A stretch of 64,000 bases of DNA. Origin: Nectonema munidae. Taxonomy: Eukaryota > Nematomorpha > Nectonematoida > Nectonematidae. This document shows, one piece after another, positions 1 to 11,700 of the stretch (positions within the stretch are counted from its first letter, which is position 1; each line of letters begins with the position of its first letter). Position numbers and translations under genes: made by a program. The stretch covers positions 434,001 to 498,000 of the forward strand of contig JAUIRK010000893.1 of the NCBI GenBank assembly GCA_030549495.1. The letters are read 5' to 3'. The notes below the pieces were generated by a model, which saw nothing but the letters and a program-made list of their open reading frames with translations, had not been told where the DNA came from and made no database searches.

Positions 1-1544
1 AATTCTAAAAAAAGTACTGTTTATTGAAATTTTTGCGCTTCTTATCGAAATAAGCAAACGATTTCATAGCGATATTTGTTTTAATAACAAGTATTCCTTT
101 CTTTCACTTGAAAAAGTGGTAGGAATAAAGACTTTTATGATGATGATGAGGAAGAAAAACAACAATATTGATTTTATATTCCATTTCAAAATGGCTTCGA
201 AAGATAAAATTAAAAGCAAAAAAACAACAAGCATTACTATTGAAGAAAAGAAAGAAAAAAATTTCTTGCCAAAAAATATTCTTCTGTGCTAAATAAGATG
301 ATTATGTAAATATTTTTATAACAATTTCTCTGTACTAAACTAGTCTCTTTCATTTTTAATGTTTATCAATTTTTAAGAAATGAAAGCTACATCACTTTGT
401 TGCATACAATGATTGTTTTTTTGACACACATTCTTTATTCTACAGGATTTTTGAATGAATCAGTAGTTTGCTTCTTTGTTCTTTTGTTAAATTGAAATTG
501 TGTTCTTTTTTGAATCCTAAATATCCAACAAACATCAAGAACTCGCTTTGACTGACAAAATAAAGTTAATTAATGGTAGTGTGTATGATGCAGACAAACA
601 AACATAGAAATTTGTACCAAAAGATAAAGAATTTTGGACAATGTCATAAATAGGCTAGCCAGATTCATTATTTCCGCTTGGAGAAGCATTTAGTGATGTA
701 TGCATTTTTATATGCTCACTTGAAGATAAACTGGGAATTAAAGCCATCGAATTCAAGGCTGAAAACAAGCAAACACTTTTTACTATTTTTTGAATAAACA
801 TATCACATTCAATATGCTCTTCTTTGATTATTATCAATCATTGTTTCATTTTTTTGAAGTTTATAAACATATGATTGTTTGACATGAGAAATGCTGAAAT
901 AATGCTTTACCTATAAATACCAAACGGTCAAATTGAGCTTTGAACTTTATAAACATATACTTATAAGTATTTGACTATTATATCGCAAAAGCTTCATGTT
1001 TATTTGTAAACTATTTATTTATTTTTCTTTTTTGTTAAAAAGCTGAGAAGCCAAATAGTAATACTGAACAAAGATATGAAAATTGTGACATTCATTCTAT
1101 TAAGATATCTAAATTTACAGAGGAGGTCTTGTCATCGGACTTAATCAAGTAAAACAACAATTTGATTCTAAAAGTTGGCCACTCTTTAAAACTGACCATT
1201 TTTATTTAGTTCTTTGAGTGGTCGATACACATAGGTTTATAAAGGAAGTACTGTATATGTAAGAAGAGAATAGCCATAACACTACATGCTATTTTACTTT
1301 CATTGTGCTTTTTTCTGACAGTTCTTTCAAAACTCGGTTCTGTTCACCACATGAACTCCTCAAGCGAATACTCGTCATCTGTTTAAAATTTTGAACGATG
1401 TAGGTATAGTTGAAATCTTTCAATTTGTAAAACTTTATAAAAAATGCCATGCTAGGAAAGTAAATATTTTTGCCCATATCTCAAAATAAGAATGTTTTTA
1501 ACGCATATAGATTGTAAAATTATTTTCTAAAAAGGCTTGAATAA
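1..1544. other. AT-rich sequence, no gene seen
   Basis: I see only short open frames without family resemblance, a small ATG trinucleotide run near 137-150 and A/T-rich stretches. The 3' part should contain the promoter and 5' UTR of the lipoyl transferase gene that starts at 1545, but no core promoter motif could be assigned. Confidence 0.5.
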
Positions 1545-2271
1545 ATGAAACCAGTTTTGTCCATCCTACACCTTGGCAAAATTTCGTATGAAACAGCTTT
1601 CAAATATCAGCTTCAATTGGTAAAGAGTGTAGCTTCTTGTAAACAAGGAATCCATGGCTACCTTCTACTGCTTGAGCACGAGCCTGCAGTTTTCACAACG
1701 GGCATTCGAAATCAAGCTCAATTGAAGGAGGCGTCATCATTTCTCATAGAAAAGGGATTTCAGGTTTGCACCTCCGATCGTGGTGGCCTAGTCACTTGTC
1801 ATAGTACTGGCCAATTAGTTGCTTATCCAATACTCAATCTCAAGCACTTCAAAGTACCTTACCTTACGTAGAGCCCCAACCTGCTTAAATGTTTGATTTT
1901 AAATTTTGCAGCCTAGCTTAAATTGGTATGTGAATTCTTTGGGAAGCGTTTTGCAGAAGACCTGCTCACTACTGGGAGTCGAAACAAAATATCTCACTGA
2001 ACAAGGCTTGGTTGGAGTATGGACAAGAAATAATAAAAAGATTGCATCCATCGGAATCCAAGTTAAACGCTGGATCACCTTCCATGGAGTTTCTCTCAAT
2101 TCTTGTAATGACCTTCAATTGTTTTCATTGATTGATCCTTGTGGCATTAAAAATCTTGAAGTTACTTCTCTCTCAAATGAGTTGAATAAAAAAGTTGAAG
2201 TCAGAACTACGGCGCAAATGTTTTGTTCACAATTCGAGAGTGAGTTCAATTGTTTATTGACTGAAGACTGA
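1545..2271 (+). CDS. LIPT2: Lipoyl(octanoyl) transferase, two exons, complete
   Basis: The enzyme moves the octanoyl group from octanoyl-ACP to the lipoyl domain of mitochondrial proteins such as the glycine cleavage H protein, the first step of de novo lipoylation. Exon 1 is 1545-1853 and exon 2 is 1912-2271, joined across a 58-nt GT-AG intron (1854-1911) in phase 0, giving 222 residues; the family is usually about 210-240. Visible LipB/LIPT2 motifs are RGGLVTCHSTGQLVAYP in exon 1, KIASIGIQVKRWITFHGVSLN-type sequence in exon 2 (lysine and HG signature), and DPCGIKNLEVTS, which carries the acyl-accepting cysteine. Retaining the intron would give a stop just after PYLT, so splicing is needed. 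No frameshift or stop interrupts the spliced frame, so it looks functional. A cleavable mitochondrial presequence is not obvious; the start at MKPVLSILHLG matches the family's own N terminus. Confidence 0.93.
1854..1911 (+). other. LIPT2 intron, 58 nt
   Basis: GTACCTTACC donor and TTTTGCAG acceptor. Removal joins ...LKHFK to PSLNWYV... in phase 0 and restores the conserved LipB alignment. Confidence 0.85.
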
Positions 2272-2415
2272 ATAAATTTGTATTCTTTTTCATATTTCTG
2301 AAAATTTTATACGTTCTTTGTTGCTTCATAAATATCTACTGAAAAGATTCATTTTTATCACGTGATATTTCTTTAGGAATTGTATCTGGTATAATCTCCT
2401 TCGTTTTTGGTTTAA

Positions 2416-2491
2416 CCCATTTACTACCAGTGTTCCCAAAGGGAACGCAGACGAATTCCTTCTTTACATGGAATTTAAAGTCTTAAATGGG
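2416..2491. mobile_element. 76-bp TTAA-flanked miniature element (piggyBac type)
   Basis: The element starts CCCATTTA and ends TAAATGGG, an 8-bp perfect inverted repeat. A TTAA lies immediately outside each end (2412-2415 and 2492-2495), as expected for piggyBac-superfamily insertion. Inside is a palindrome GTTCCCAAAGGGAAC (2432-2446), starting 17 bp from the left tip. The larger piggyBac at 19625-22091 likewise carries a palindrome 15 bp from its right tip. Too short to encode anything. Confidence 0.7.
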
Positions 2492-2499
2492 TTAAACTA

Positions 2500-3300
2500 A
2501 ATTTTTTTTGAAATTCCTATATCAAATACTGAATATAAAGTGAGAAATAACGAAATGTTAATATTTCATTTCAAAATATTAGTTTTTATCAGACCTCAGT
2601 TCATAGTAAATATTTGCATATACTACACATTTCATTAAAGGTTATTTTTTTAATTCTGCAAAATTATCCGTATAAAATTTAACCTTGACCGACTAATTCC
2701 TGAAAAATAGTAAGTATCCTATATTTCAAATAACTAGCGCGTTATAGTATGTTTGCTTTAAACTCATTTTCACATAAAATCATATATATTTGTAAATGAA
2801 TAAAAAGTGATATATTACATTAACCATTTTGAGCAAAATAAGAAACATACGCCCACGAGCCGAATGTAGTCGTTAAGTTAGTTTCATACTGCCCCAAAAA
2901 TGATTTTAATAAGATATGAAGTCAATATATTATTTTTGAATATAGATTTTCTTATTTGTCATGTAAGAAATCGGGTTAATTTAACGAAATGAAGCGAAAT
3001 TAATTCCATTTCTTCGTACCTTGATAATATTCTTGAATATCTAAAAGTAAAGGTGATTGAAATGAAATCTGAAGTTTTGCTTAATCCTGAAGATTATATT
3101 TAGTAGTTGCAAATGCCAAAAATCGTTAAAGATTTACTGATATCGGCGAAAATCAGGCCCCTAAAGCAATACACCAACCAAATAGACGAGCCTAGTATCT
3201 CGATAGGAGCTCCATTGTTTTCGCTACAAAACAGTTAGCGTCTGGCAGTCTGTACGTAATTTCTCCTATTCTTTATATAGTGTCTAAATTTGCTCTTCAT
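2500..3300. other. Intergenic, with a GC-richer island at 3140-3275
   Basis: Mostly A/T-rich and featureless. Around 3140-3275 the base composition rises (stretches such as GGCGAAAATCAGGCCCC and AGACGAGCCTAG), unlike its surroundings. It could be a promoter, an exon or an old repeat. I recognise no protein or RNA in it. Confidence 0.35.
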
Positions 3301-3301
3301 T

Positions 3302-3538
3302 CTATGGTGATTCTTCCTTGGTAATTCTACTTTCATTTTCACACTGTGCTCGAAAAAAAAATTTCAGAGATATATTTAGCACAGAATTTACTCGATTTTT
3401 TAAAAAGTCGCATTCCTGATGAAAGCATAAACAATCGTCTTTGTAAGGATCGTCAGATTCCTTACACATTTTGAAATTATCTTGACACTGTTTATATCTT
3501 AACATATTAGTATCTGGTTCTGGTAACTTTAGCTGCAT
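3302..3538 (-). CDS. Possible cysteine-rich coding exon, unrecognised
   Basis: An open frame of 78 codons starting with ATG and reading MQLKLPEPDTNMLRYKQ. Spaced cysteines lie in the middle (CQDNFKMCK, then DCLCFHQEC). Codon use looks more like coding DNA than the surrounding A/T-rich sequence, and residues are polar and mixed rather than K/F/N runs. No signal peptide is clear and no family is recognised. It could be one exon of a secreted cysteine-rich protein, or chance. Confidence 0.25.
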   Translation of the reverse strand: MQLKLPEPDTNMLRYKQCQDNFKMCKESDDPYKDDCLCFHQECDFLKNRVNSVLNISLKFFFRAQCENESRITKEESP

Positions 3539-3677
3539 AAATGTTAGGATTTGCTATCCATGTTGGTGAATTGATGATTGAGATCTTGCCTGATGAACCA
3601 CCCACAGACGACCTTTTTGTTACTTCAATGATTTTTTTTGAAACATTAGATGATTACACGAGTTACCTATATATTGA

Positions 3678-3921
3678 TATATTGTCGAATAATCAAAGAA
3701 TCGAAAAATGTTCAAATCAAAAAATATTTATTCTTTTTAAATATATCGTTGGCTCCCCTTACTTTTAAAATTGAAAGATAAACCTAGTCTTTAATAATTA
3801 ATTTTTATCAAATTATGCACATACGAAACTAAAAGTAAGGGGAGCCAAGGATATATTTAAAAGGAATAAATATTTTTTGATTTGAACATTTTTCGATTCT
3901 TTGATTATTCGACAAATATAA
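3678..3921. repeat. Long foldback repeat, about 90-bp arms and 64-bp loop
   Basis: Left arm 3678-3766 and right arm 3831-3921 are almost exact reverse complements. Both contain GGCTCCCCTTACTTTTA in one or the other orientation, and both run outwards through a shared AAAGAATCGAAAAATG segment. The spacer is about 64 bp. An open frame at 3541-3768 runs into the left arm and is probably fortuitous. The right arm continues into the tandem repeat that follows. Confidence 0.85.
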
Positions 3922-4315
3922 TATTTAAAATCGTGCAAATTGCTAAGTATAGGTAATAACTTTTGTAACATTGTATGAGGTAGCAAAATATGAACAGAAA
4001 GTTTGATATTTTTTGATTTTTTAAAGAATATTTTTCGATTCTTTGATTACAGAATTTTATTTTGATTATTTGATAAAATTAATTATTTAATATCGTGAAA
4101 AAATTAATAACTTATCTAACATCCTCTCCCCGAATGAGGTATATCAAATCTTACATCTAGCAAAATATGAACTGATAGGTTGGAGATGAATTATCGCGGT
4201 ATACAGGTTGTAGATGAACCATCGTCTCCCCGAATGAGGTATATCAAATCTTACATCTAGCAGAATGTGAACAGAAAGTTGAATATTGTCTCCCTAGTTA
4301 TTTGTACATGGAATA
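3903..4315 (+). repeat. Diverged tandem repeat, about 157-bp unit
   Basis: The segment starting GATTATTCGACAAATATAAT near 3903 is echoed from 4060 by a diverged unit (GATTATTTGATAAAATTAAT). Each runs into a GAGGTA..AAATATGAAC block. A further partial unit repeats CCCCGAATGAGGTATATC near 4127 and 4230. A permuted relative lies at 25852-25990. Confidence 0.65.
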
Positions 4316-4551
4316 GAAACCATCGTAGTATACAGGTTGAAGATGAATCATCGTAGTATACAGGTTGAAGATGAATCATCGTAGTATACAGGTTAGAGAT
4401 GAATCATCGTAGTATACAGGTTAGAGATGAATCATTGTAGTATATAGTTTGGAGATGAATCATCGTAGAATACAGGTTGGAGAAGAATCATCGTAATATA
4501 CGGGTTGGAGATAACACGCAAGTTGTCTACCCGCGTTCAAACGTACAGGTT
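4316..4551 (+). repeat. 27-28 bp minisatellite
   Basis: At least seven tandem units of the form GATGAATCATCGTAGTATAC plus AGGTTGGA. They end in a unique tail (CGGGTTGGAGATAACACGC ... GGTTATGAG). The last 128 bp (4424-4551) recur almost unchanged in inverted orientation at 26086-26213. Confidence 0.85.
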
Positions 4552-4884
4552 ATGAGATTTATATATTATTAAATATATATTTCTTTTCCTATTAAATTTT
4601 TTTATTCTAAACATGATTAAATATTTCAGATATTCAGAGAAGAAAGTATAATAAGCCAAAAAATTTATATTTGTGGTACATAACCAGTGTACTAAAAATA
4701 CCCAAAATACTCTTCTTTCAGGGATACATCACTAATTCGATTGCTCCTTTCACAAATTTTTACGATGCAGTCCAGCAATTTAATTAGTAAATTTAGTATT
4801 ATAAATATTTTAACCCTTGTATAGCACTAAGGACGTTAAAGAGTTAAGAATTGTACATGAAGTTCGCATCTATTCTAACCAATA

Positions 4885-5335
4885 TCATGGTCCCACCTTG
4901 AATGCTGAGCCTAGGATCCACCTAAACTTTCCCTCCTACTAAGAACCTAAGAAGGGCCTCATGTACTACATAACTATAGCTTCATATAACTTAGTTTACA
5001 AGATATATTTCAAATACACCTCGATAGATGCAATCCTAACACGAACGCTCCTAAATTGGAAAACAATCGTAATATCTAGTTTTTGCCTGATTCTAGCGAT
5101 GGTGGACTTGCGCGGCCAGGACATCACTATCCAACCGCAAAAAGCTTTGATTCGTCAGAGGTCTACACTAGCCTTCTAGGAAATGTGTAGCCACTACTGC
5201 ACTACCATTTTCAGCTGTATTTTGATAACTGTAGGTTTAAAAATGGAGGCGCTAGTTTCATAATAGCTGGTTACTACCACAGAGTAGGTTTTACTGTCTT
5301 AGCTAATACTTAGATGGGATGCTTCTTGTAGGCAT
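4885..5335 (+). other. Possible 5S-rRNA-like fragments in a GC-richer block
   Basis: The block 4880-5400 is less A/T-rich than its surroundings. Around 4888 it reads CATGGTCCCACCTTGAATG, reminiscent of the 5' half of 5S rRNA. Around 5300 it reads TTAGCTAATACTTAGATGGGA, reminiscent of the internal control end of 5S rRNA. The pieces are 400 bp apart, so this is not a 5S gene. It may be remnants of a 5S-derived retroposon or coincidence. An open frame at 4961-5179 has no family resemblance. Confidence 0.25.
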
Positions 5336-5529
5336 GTATACCTGAGCAGGCTTTACCTATAAATTGGGTCGAAGTATGGCACGCGCGTTAAACATCCCTA
5401 GATCAGACCTTTTTACAAATTATTATAACAACAAGAATTTTTGAAAGTTATTCGGATGAACAAAGCGACATTTTGTTCTTCTTTGGCTTCTTGTAAAACA
5501 AGCATAAGCGAATCCCTAAATTTAACCCG

Positions 5530-5672
5530 GCGTGAGTAGAATTGGTTAGATGCTGAATTCGATAACTCAAGGTCTTGGGTTCGATCCCGCATCAAGCCTG
5601 CTTTCCTCATAGTTCGTACAAGCGGCGCAATTGTTCCTTCTCGATGAAAACACCCTATGGTAGCTTTACCTT
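5530..5672 (+). mobile_element. tRNA-derived SINE, full-length copy
   Basis: An A-box-like segment (CGTGAGTAGAATTGGTTAGA) is followed by a canonical B box (GGTTCGATCCC near 5579) and a constant body ending TTCTCGATGAAAACACC, then TATGGTA and CTTTACCTT. Other copies are 36861-36972 (-) and 43334-43478 (-). The last is absent from the paralogous element copy at 23.9 kb, which fixes SINE length near 145 bp. Confidence 0.8.
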
Positions 5673-5710
5673 AAATTTATGGGTGTAAAAATAATTACAA
5701 TTTAAACAAA

Positions 5711-5716
5711 TTTATT
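5711..5716 (-). promoter_or_regulatory. Candidate poly(A) signal of the Tudor gene
   Basis: AATAAA on the minus strand, about 47 nt past the TGA stop at 5763-5765. It is the first canonical hexamer downstream of that stop. Confidence 0.4.
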
Positions 5717-5762
5717 GATAAAGGAACAATGAAAAGAACAAAATAAAAACTTATGCGTATCT

Positions 5763-8700
5763 TCAAACTTTCTCACTTATTTCTTCCGTTTTGTCTGAAT
5801 CTAAAAATAAAGGAATCAACGTCATAATAGGATGGCACATTATTAATATAATCTAACATAGATACCTTCTAATATTTCTTCAATTTTTTCCTCTATTTCT
5901 CCGTTTAAGGCAATATTTGTTTTGTCAACAGTTGGGTCATTTTTCAACTTGTTATAATTTGGTTCCGTTGGATTTGCTATTTCAACTTTACTAATTGCAC
6001 AATTTTCTAATTCGATCTCCTTGTCACCATCCTTTTCAATAACTTGAAAAACAAATTTAAAAAAAACATAAACTAATATAAATTATTTACCTGTAAGAGT
6101 TGTAAATAATTTCGCAAGTTCGTTAACTTTAGATTGGAAAAGTTCTACAGGTGTTTCTAGAATTTCATATATTTTGCATTCAATTATTCCATTGTCCTTA
6201 TTTATAACCTAATAAAAATAAAATGGTTAAAAATCTTCAACCGCGAAAAAATATATTGATTCTTGCACAATAAGAAATAAATGCACACTTTTTTAGATCT
6301 GAATAATTGATTATCTTTAATAAAAATCAAATATACATTTGTAATTCTTTAACTTAAATTACAACATTTGGTTATTATCTTGAGATTGTACTTTTTAAAT
6401 AATAAACACATTATATCAATTTGTCCATACACGGGAAACCTTTGTTGTAAAGCTGTGCTCGCGACGGAAGAAGTGTCGGTGGCATGGGGTTAGACTTCCA
6501 GGATTTCATTCCAAAGGTCTCGGGTTCGATTCCCCATGTACCCAAAATACAATTTCTTGTTTAATCTGGGCCATCCGGTCAAGAAATGCATCACGCTTCA
6601 AAAAAAGTCCCACAAATTTATGTTTGAGGCAAATTTTTTTATTTGGATTCGGGAACAAAGGACGTTAAATGATGTTTTTGTGCTCGCCAAGGGTGTAGGT
6701 TCGAATCAACTTAAGGGCAAAAGCATATTAAAAAGTCTTGCAATGATCTTTATTAGAAATTTTGTCATATTCATTATGCGAACTTTTATTTTTTGTTGGG
6801 TGATATTTATGTGGAATAAAATGCGATTAGTTTGTGGCTCCAATTTGTATGTATTGCGAGGGTTAATAACTTTCTCAGTACAGCCCTTTCTGACTTCTAA
6901 AGCCAGTGTAACTAAACAGAAAAATATTATAAAACGCCTAAAAGCAGCTTTAACACCTACATTCACAAATGATACCGGTAAATTGTGTCTATCTGCGAGG
7001 AATATAATAGGATAACATGACAAATCTTTATTAAAAAGGATATTTCGACTCTATAAGTCTTTTTCAATTTATGTCAAGCAGATTTTTAGTTAAAAAACCT
7101 GTTCTCAGGTATTCTTAAGATCTTTACTTTTACAAAATGCAGTTATACATACAACCAATGTTTTGCAAATCAGTGAAATGAATCTTTGATTCATATCTAA
7201 ACTTTAAAAAATGAGTCAAAACGCTTTAGATGCTTTAAAACGCTGTTATTTTTTAATAAAGACTTGTTTTACTACTTAATATCCATAATGGTGTTTACAG
7301 TTTCATTCTATGTTCTCGACAATTCTCAATCGAATTTCTCATTTCTTGGAATAGTTTATTATTTTATAGAGAAATAAGAAACTAATTTCAATTTTGCTTG
7401 ATTGGTAAATAAATTAGGACTCATATTTTGTTTTTCATGAAATTTTTTGCATACATTTGTCAAAATAATTAGACCGATCAACAAATTTTTTTGAAACCTG
7501 TCATATAAGATTTTACACTTACTCTTTGTCCGCTAAAATGAAATTTGAAAGAATTCAACTCTGCATGCTCTAGTTTCCATGCAAAATTAGGTTTTTCATT
7601 CTAACCGTTTGTAGTCAACTTAATTAGTTACGTGAAACAGAAATATTGCATTTATTTTTTAGATATCAGTATGAAATGCCAAAATAACAAGCGGGATATG
7701 CTTCCGCGGATTTAAGGATGTTTTACACTTATTCCTCAAAGGCATGCGTAACATCGTTTGTGAGTGGGCGTATATGAATAAAGCGTTCTAAAAATGCCTT
7801 TTAAAAATTTCCTAAAAATGCTTTTGACAATATTTTCTCCAAGATGTGTCTACAAAATCTTGATTTAACAAAAAAGAGTATTCCAACATTTCTCAAAAAT
7901 AAGTCTAGAGGGCAAATTTTCGTAAAACTCGGATACTTAAACGACACACTCTTCCCTATGAAATAATATTTAAGGAAAGGGAAAAAACTTCTCTATATGT
8001 TCAGAAAAGATCTTCAATACAGAAAATAGACATTTTAATTTTAATCCTAATTAACAACAAAATAAAAAAGTCTGCAATTTATTTCCCCTAAAAAAAATTT
8101 GAAAAAGAAGGTATCTATCAAGCATACTTCTAGCGTGATGTCTTTTTCGGAGATTTGAGAAGTGCTCAACAAAGAATTAATACTTTTAGTAACTTCTAAA
8201 TTTCTTTCTTCTTCGGAGGAATCAAAGTCGCATATCATTTCAGAAAAAATGCGTATGCAGTTAAAATTTTTGTGTGATGCAAAATCTTGTTCCAGTTTCT
8301 ATAAAAATTTAAGGAAAAAGATGAAAAACAGAGCTGGGAAGTAGAAAGTATAAACTAAACGAACCATTTTTAAGGAGATACATATAACTCAGCACTTAAT
8401 GGCCACAAGGGCTTTTTTGAAAAAAAATATTGTCTTTAATTACAGCACCGTTGTAGTATTTTAGATTTTGCAAAAAAAATATAATTTTTAATATTATTTC
8501 AAAAACTTGAATAAAAAGATAAACAATACACTATTGAGTATTTATCATTTGGCATCCAATGCTCTTAATAGCCGTTCTAACGATGAGTCCTTCAAAACTG
8601 AATTTGCTTTTAAACAATGTTCACCCAACAAAAAACAAAGAGGATGGTGAAAAAGATCTATAATTAAAATTTATCGTCAAAACGACAGACAAGGTTGAAA

Positions 8701-11700
8701 ATGGTTTGCTTATTTTTATAAAATGAGGCCTTTGTTAGTTTTAGAAATTCTCATAAATGCATTTCAATTCACTATTAATTTTTTAGCATAGTTTTGTCTA
8801 TTCGACCGAATTCTCAAATGCCTTCCACTCCGCCCATATGATCTACAAAATCTTGGAAAAATTGTCATTATCCAGACGCGTTAACATAAAGATATTTTTA
8901 AATGCTGAAACAAGAATAAATTAACTAAAGACTCCGAAGTAATAATAATGCTTCAAAGTCATTATGAGGCCTTTAGATGATGGACTCTTCAAGTATCCCA
9001 ACTTTAGATGCAGTAATGACACTGGTACTTGCGCTGCGGTAATTTCCTAATGTTAGATCATTGTAAAAGTTTCGGGTGTAAGGATCTAGCTAAGCTAATC
9101 CCAACAGTCACACAAAACAAATATTGAAGCATCTAAGAAAAAAGACTTACTTTTAATTGGTTTATGTGAATGGTAGTTTCAAAGAGAAGATCAATCAGAA
9201 AGACTTTAACAAGGGTGGGAGATGTCCTTTCAAGGACTTTAGCTCTTTGATAGCGCTCTTTAAACACAACCAAACACGTACTACCAGCATTGAAATTGTA
9301 AAGCCTGACAGTATCTTTATTTAAATCGGAGCATTGCTTTTGAAAATTCAAATAAAAATCTAGAAATTCTTGATAGGACTCAGCCAAAATACACGTTGCA
9401 AAAACTTTCGTGTTAGTGACGATAATGGAGGAGTCTAAAATGCGAACATCTACGAATTTATTTGAAATCGAGAAATCTTTAGGATTATCAAGCGGTGTTT
9501 TGGATTCTTTTAAAGATGCTCTAAAATAAATTTAAAAAATGTGAAGGCAAAGCATAGGCGGATCTAATCATCGATTCAAATGTATTGGTAAATAGCATAC
9601 AATAATAATCAGACATAAGTAAAAATACAGAAATAGAATAAAGGATACAGAGTTATCTATACTAAAGTATTTTAGAGTTGGGAAAATAGCGATAATTTCC
9701 TGAAATTAATGATAAAAAGGAGGTATTATTTTGTTTTTCTTATCGTTTCATTAAATATATTCTTACAATAATAATTAGTTATAAAGGAGTATATAATCAG
9801 CGCGCGATATATATTTATTCACAACTTTTATGACTTTTCCTAGTTTTCAAATTTTGATTGGTTATTCGGCTTGGACTAATCTTTTTAATAGGACCATCTT
9901 TTATTTTCCGAAAAAACACTGAAGAATGAATCAACTCCACAGGGTAAAATCTGAAAAGAATATTTTGTGATAGAAAATTTTCTTCTATATCATAAAGTAC
10001 ATTTCGGTCCAATATTTTTCTTAAAAAATAGAATTTCCGAAAAAACTCGCATACACTACAATTTTGATTAAAATTTTCGGACACCACTATTTTCAAATAA
10101 CAACATTTTCACGTTTTCTCTAGGGGTGGAAAAAGTATTCAGCCTAATGGCATTGAAAAGCATTTAAATTTAAATGAGTGTAACACGCTTCTTAGACAAC
10201 AAAGGCAAGTGAAAAGAGTTTCTTGGAGTGCTGCTATAGAAAGGTTATTTATTTTTACTGCATTAAAGGAAAATAGGGTGAAGACATTTTTTGAAAACTT
10301 TGTGTTATGAGAGCTTACTCAAATAATTGATTAGCCCTGTTCGTGACGGCCTATTTTTATTTCCTCAGTGACGGAGGGGGCGGGGTGGCTTTTGGCACCC
10401 CTTTTTTCTAAAATATTTAATATTTTTATAAAATGATAGCGTTAATCCACTAAATAATTGATTGCGAATCTGATGGTGGCATTTAAAATCAATCCAAGCG
10501 GTTAATCAATACGAAATATATAAACTACAAAATATATTATAATTCCAAATTATTTTTGGCTTAATATCGTCTTAATTAATTTAATAAACGAAATTTTGGC
10601 GCTTAATTCACCCAAAATATTTCACCTGTCAGTAAATTAGCTTTCTCAAATGATTGTCGTTAAACTCTTGATTTCGAATAGATATTTTAAAGTATAGGAA
10701 TAAATGGCCTCATTTAGAGGAATAAATTAGAAGAGGGTGGATGAAAATGTTTTTCTGAATAACTCTGTGATGCGTATAAAAAGACTCGGCAGGTAAGGAA
10801 AAACTTCTGAATATTAGGCGAAAATAGAAAAAGTACTTTCATAAAAAATAGACTCGCCACAAAGCATGCACAGGACTCGAAACAGTCCTTCAAGGATTCT
10901 TTTTACTAAAAACATATCTTACTTTGTTTTAAAGACAGCCTCATTTTTATCGACAAGAGTTTGCGACGCATTTTCAGTATCAAAAAAAAGCTTAACTCGA
11001 TACACATCTAAAATAAAAGAATCGTTATTATATATCAATAGAAGATACAGTTCAGAAAACCATCTTCTTCATTGTAATCAACAATACGTAGCGTAGGTTT
11101 GTCAGATTCACGATTTATATACTCTTCACAAATCGACGACCACTTTCCATCACTGATAGGCTCGACGTCGTGAAGGGAACAGGCAAAACAAAAGGTGGGT
11201 AATTTCAAAAGACTTTCTTCCATCTATTGATTGAAATCAAACTACATATACTTTTTAATTGAGAACATGATACCATGAATATTTCAGAAGCGTCGACGAG
11301 TTCTTCGTTTCCAAAGTCATAGTACAGAACATGATATTTTCCACTTGGATCAATACTCTTAACAATTCCACGGTATAGTAAGCTATCAGTAAAAGATGCT
11401 AGGTACTTGGAACCTAAATAAAAACACCAGTGCATGTCGATATAATATTTATAGCGATTTGTAATCAACCATTAATTTATCTCTTGGAAAAACATATTCA
11501 ACGGAATTAAAACCCTCATATTTTTGGCTCACGCACATGCGATAAATGCAAAATTAAGAAAATTAGAAAAAAGTAATCGTTTGTTTTAAAACTAATTTAG
11601 AAGACTGAGTAAAGTTTATGTTTTTGCTTTGTATGAAGCTGAAATCCTTATTTGAAAGTTACAATCATATTGATAGGTCAATGGCAAAGATGTACATACT

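Noticed and set aside
3541-3768. 75-codon open frame (MLGFAIHVGELMIEILPDE)
   Set aside because: The second half lies in the long palindrome. No family resemblance was seen and the frame stops inside the repeat.
5579-5600. True tRNA gene at the GGTTCGATCCC box
   Set aside because: No acceptor or anticodon stems, and the same sequence recurs with a common non-tRNA body, so it is a SINE.
6536-7023. Two long overlapping open frames on opposite strands
   Set aside because: They mirror each other, have no recognisable domain, begin inside a SINE head and lie within an intron of the Tudor gene.
9815-10096. Extra Tudor-gene exon on the minus strand
   Set aside because: Adding it would break the phase, since 10923 joins 9520 perfectly. 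There is no suitable donor and no Tudor motif.
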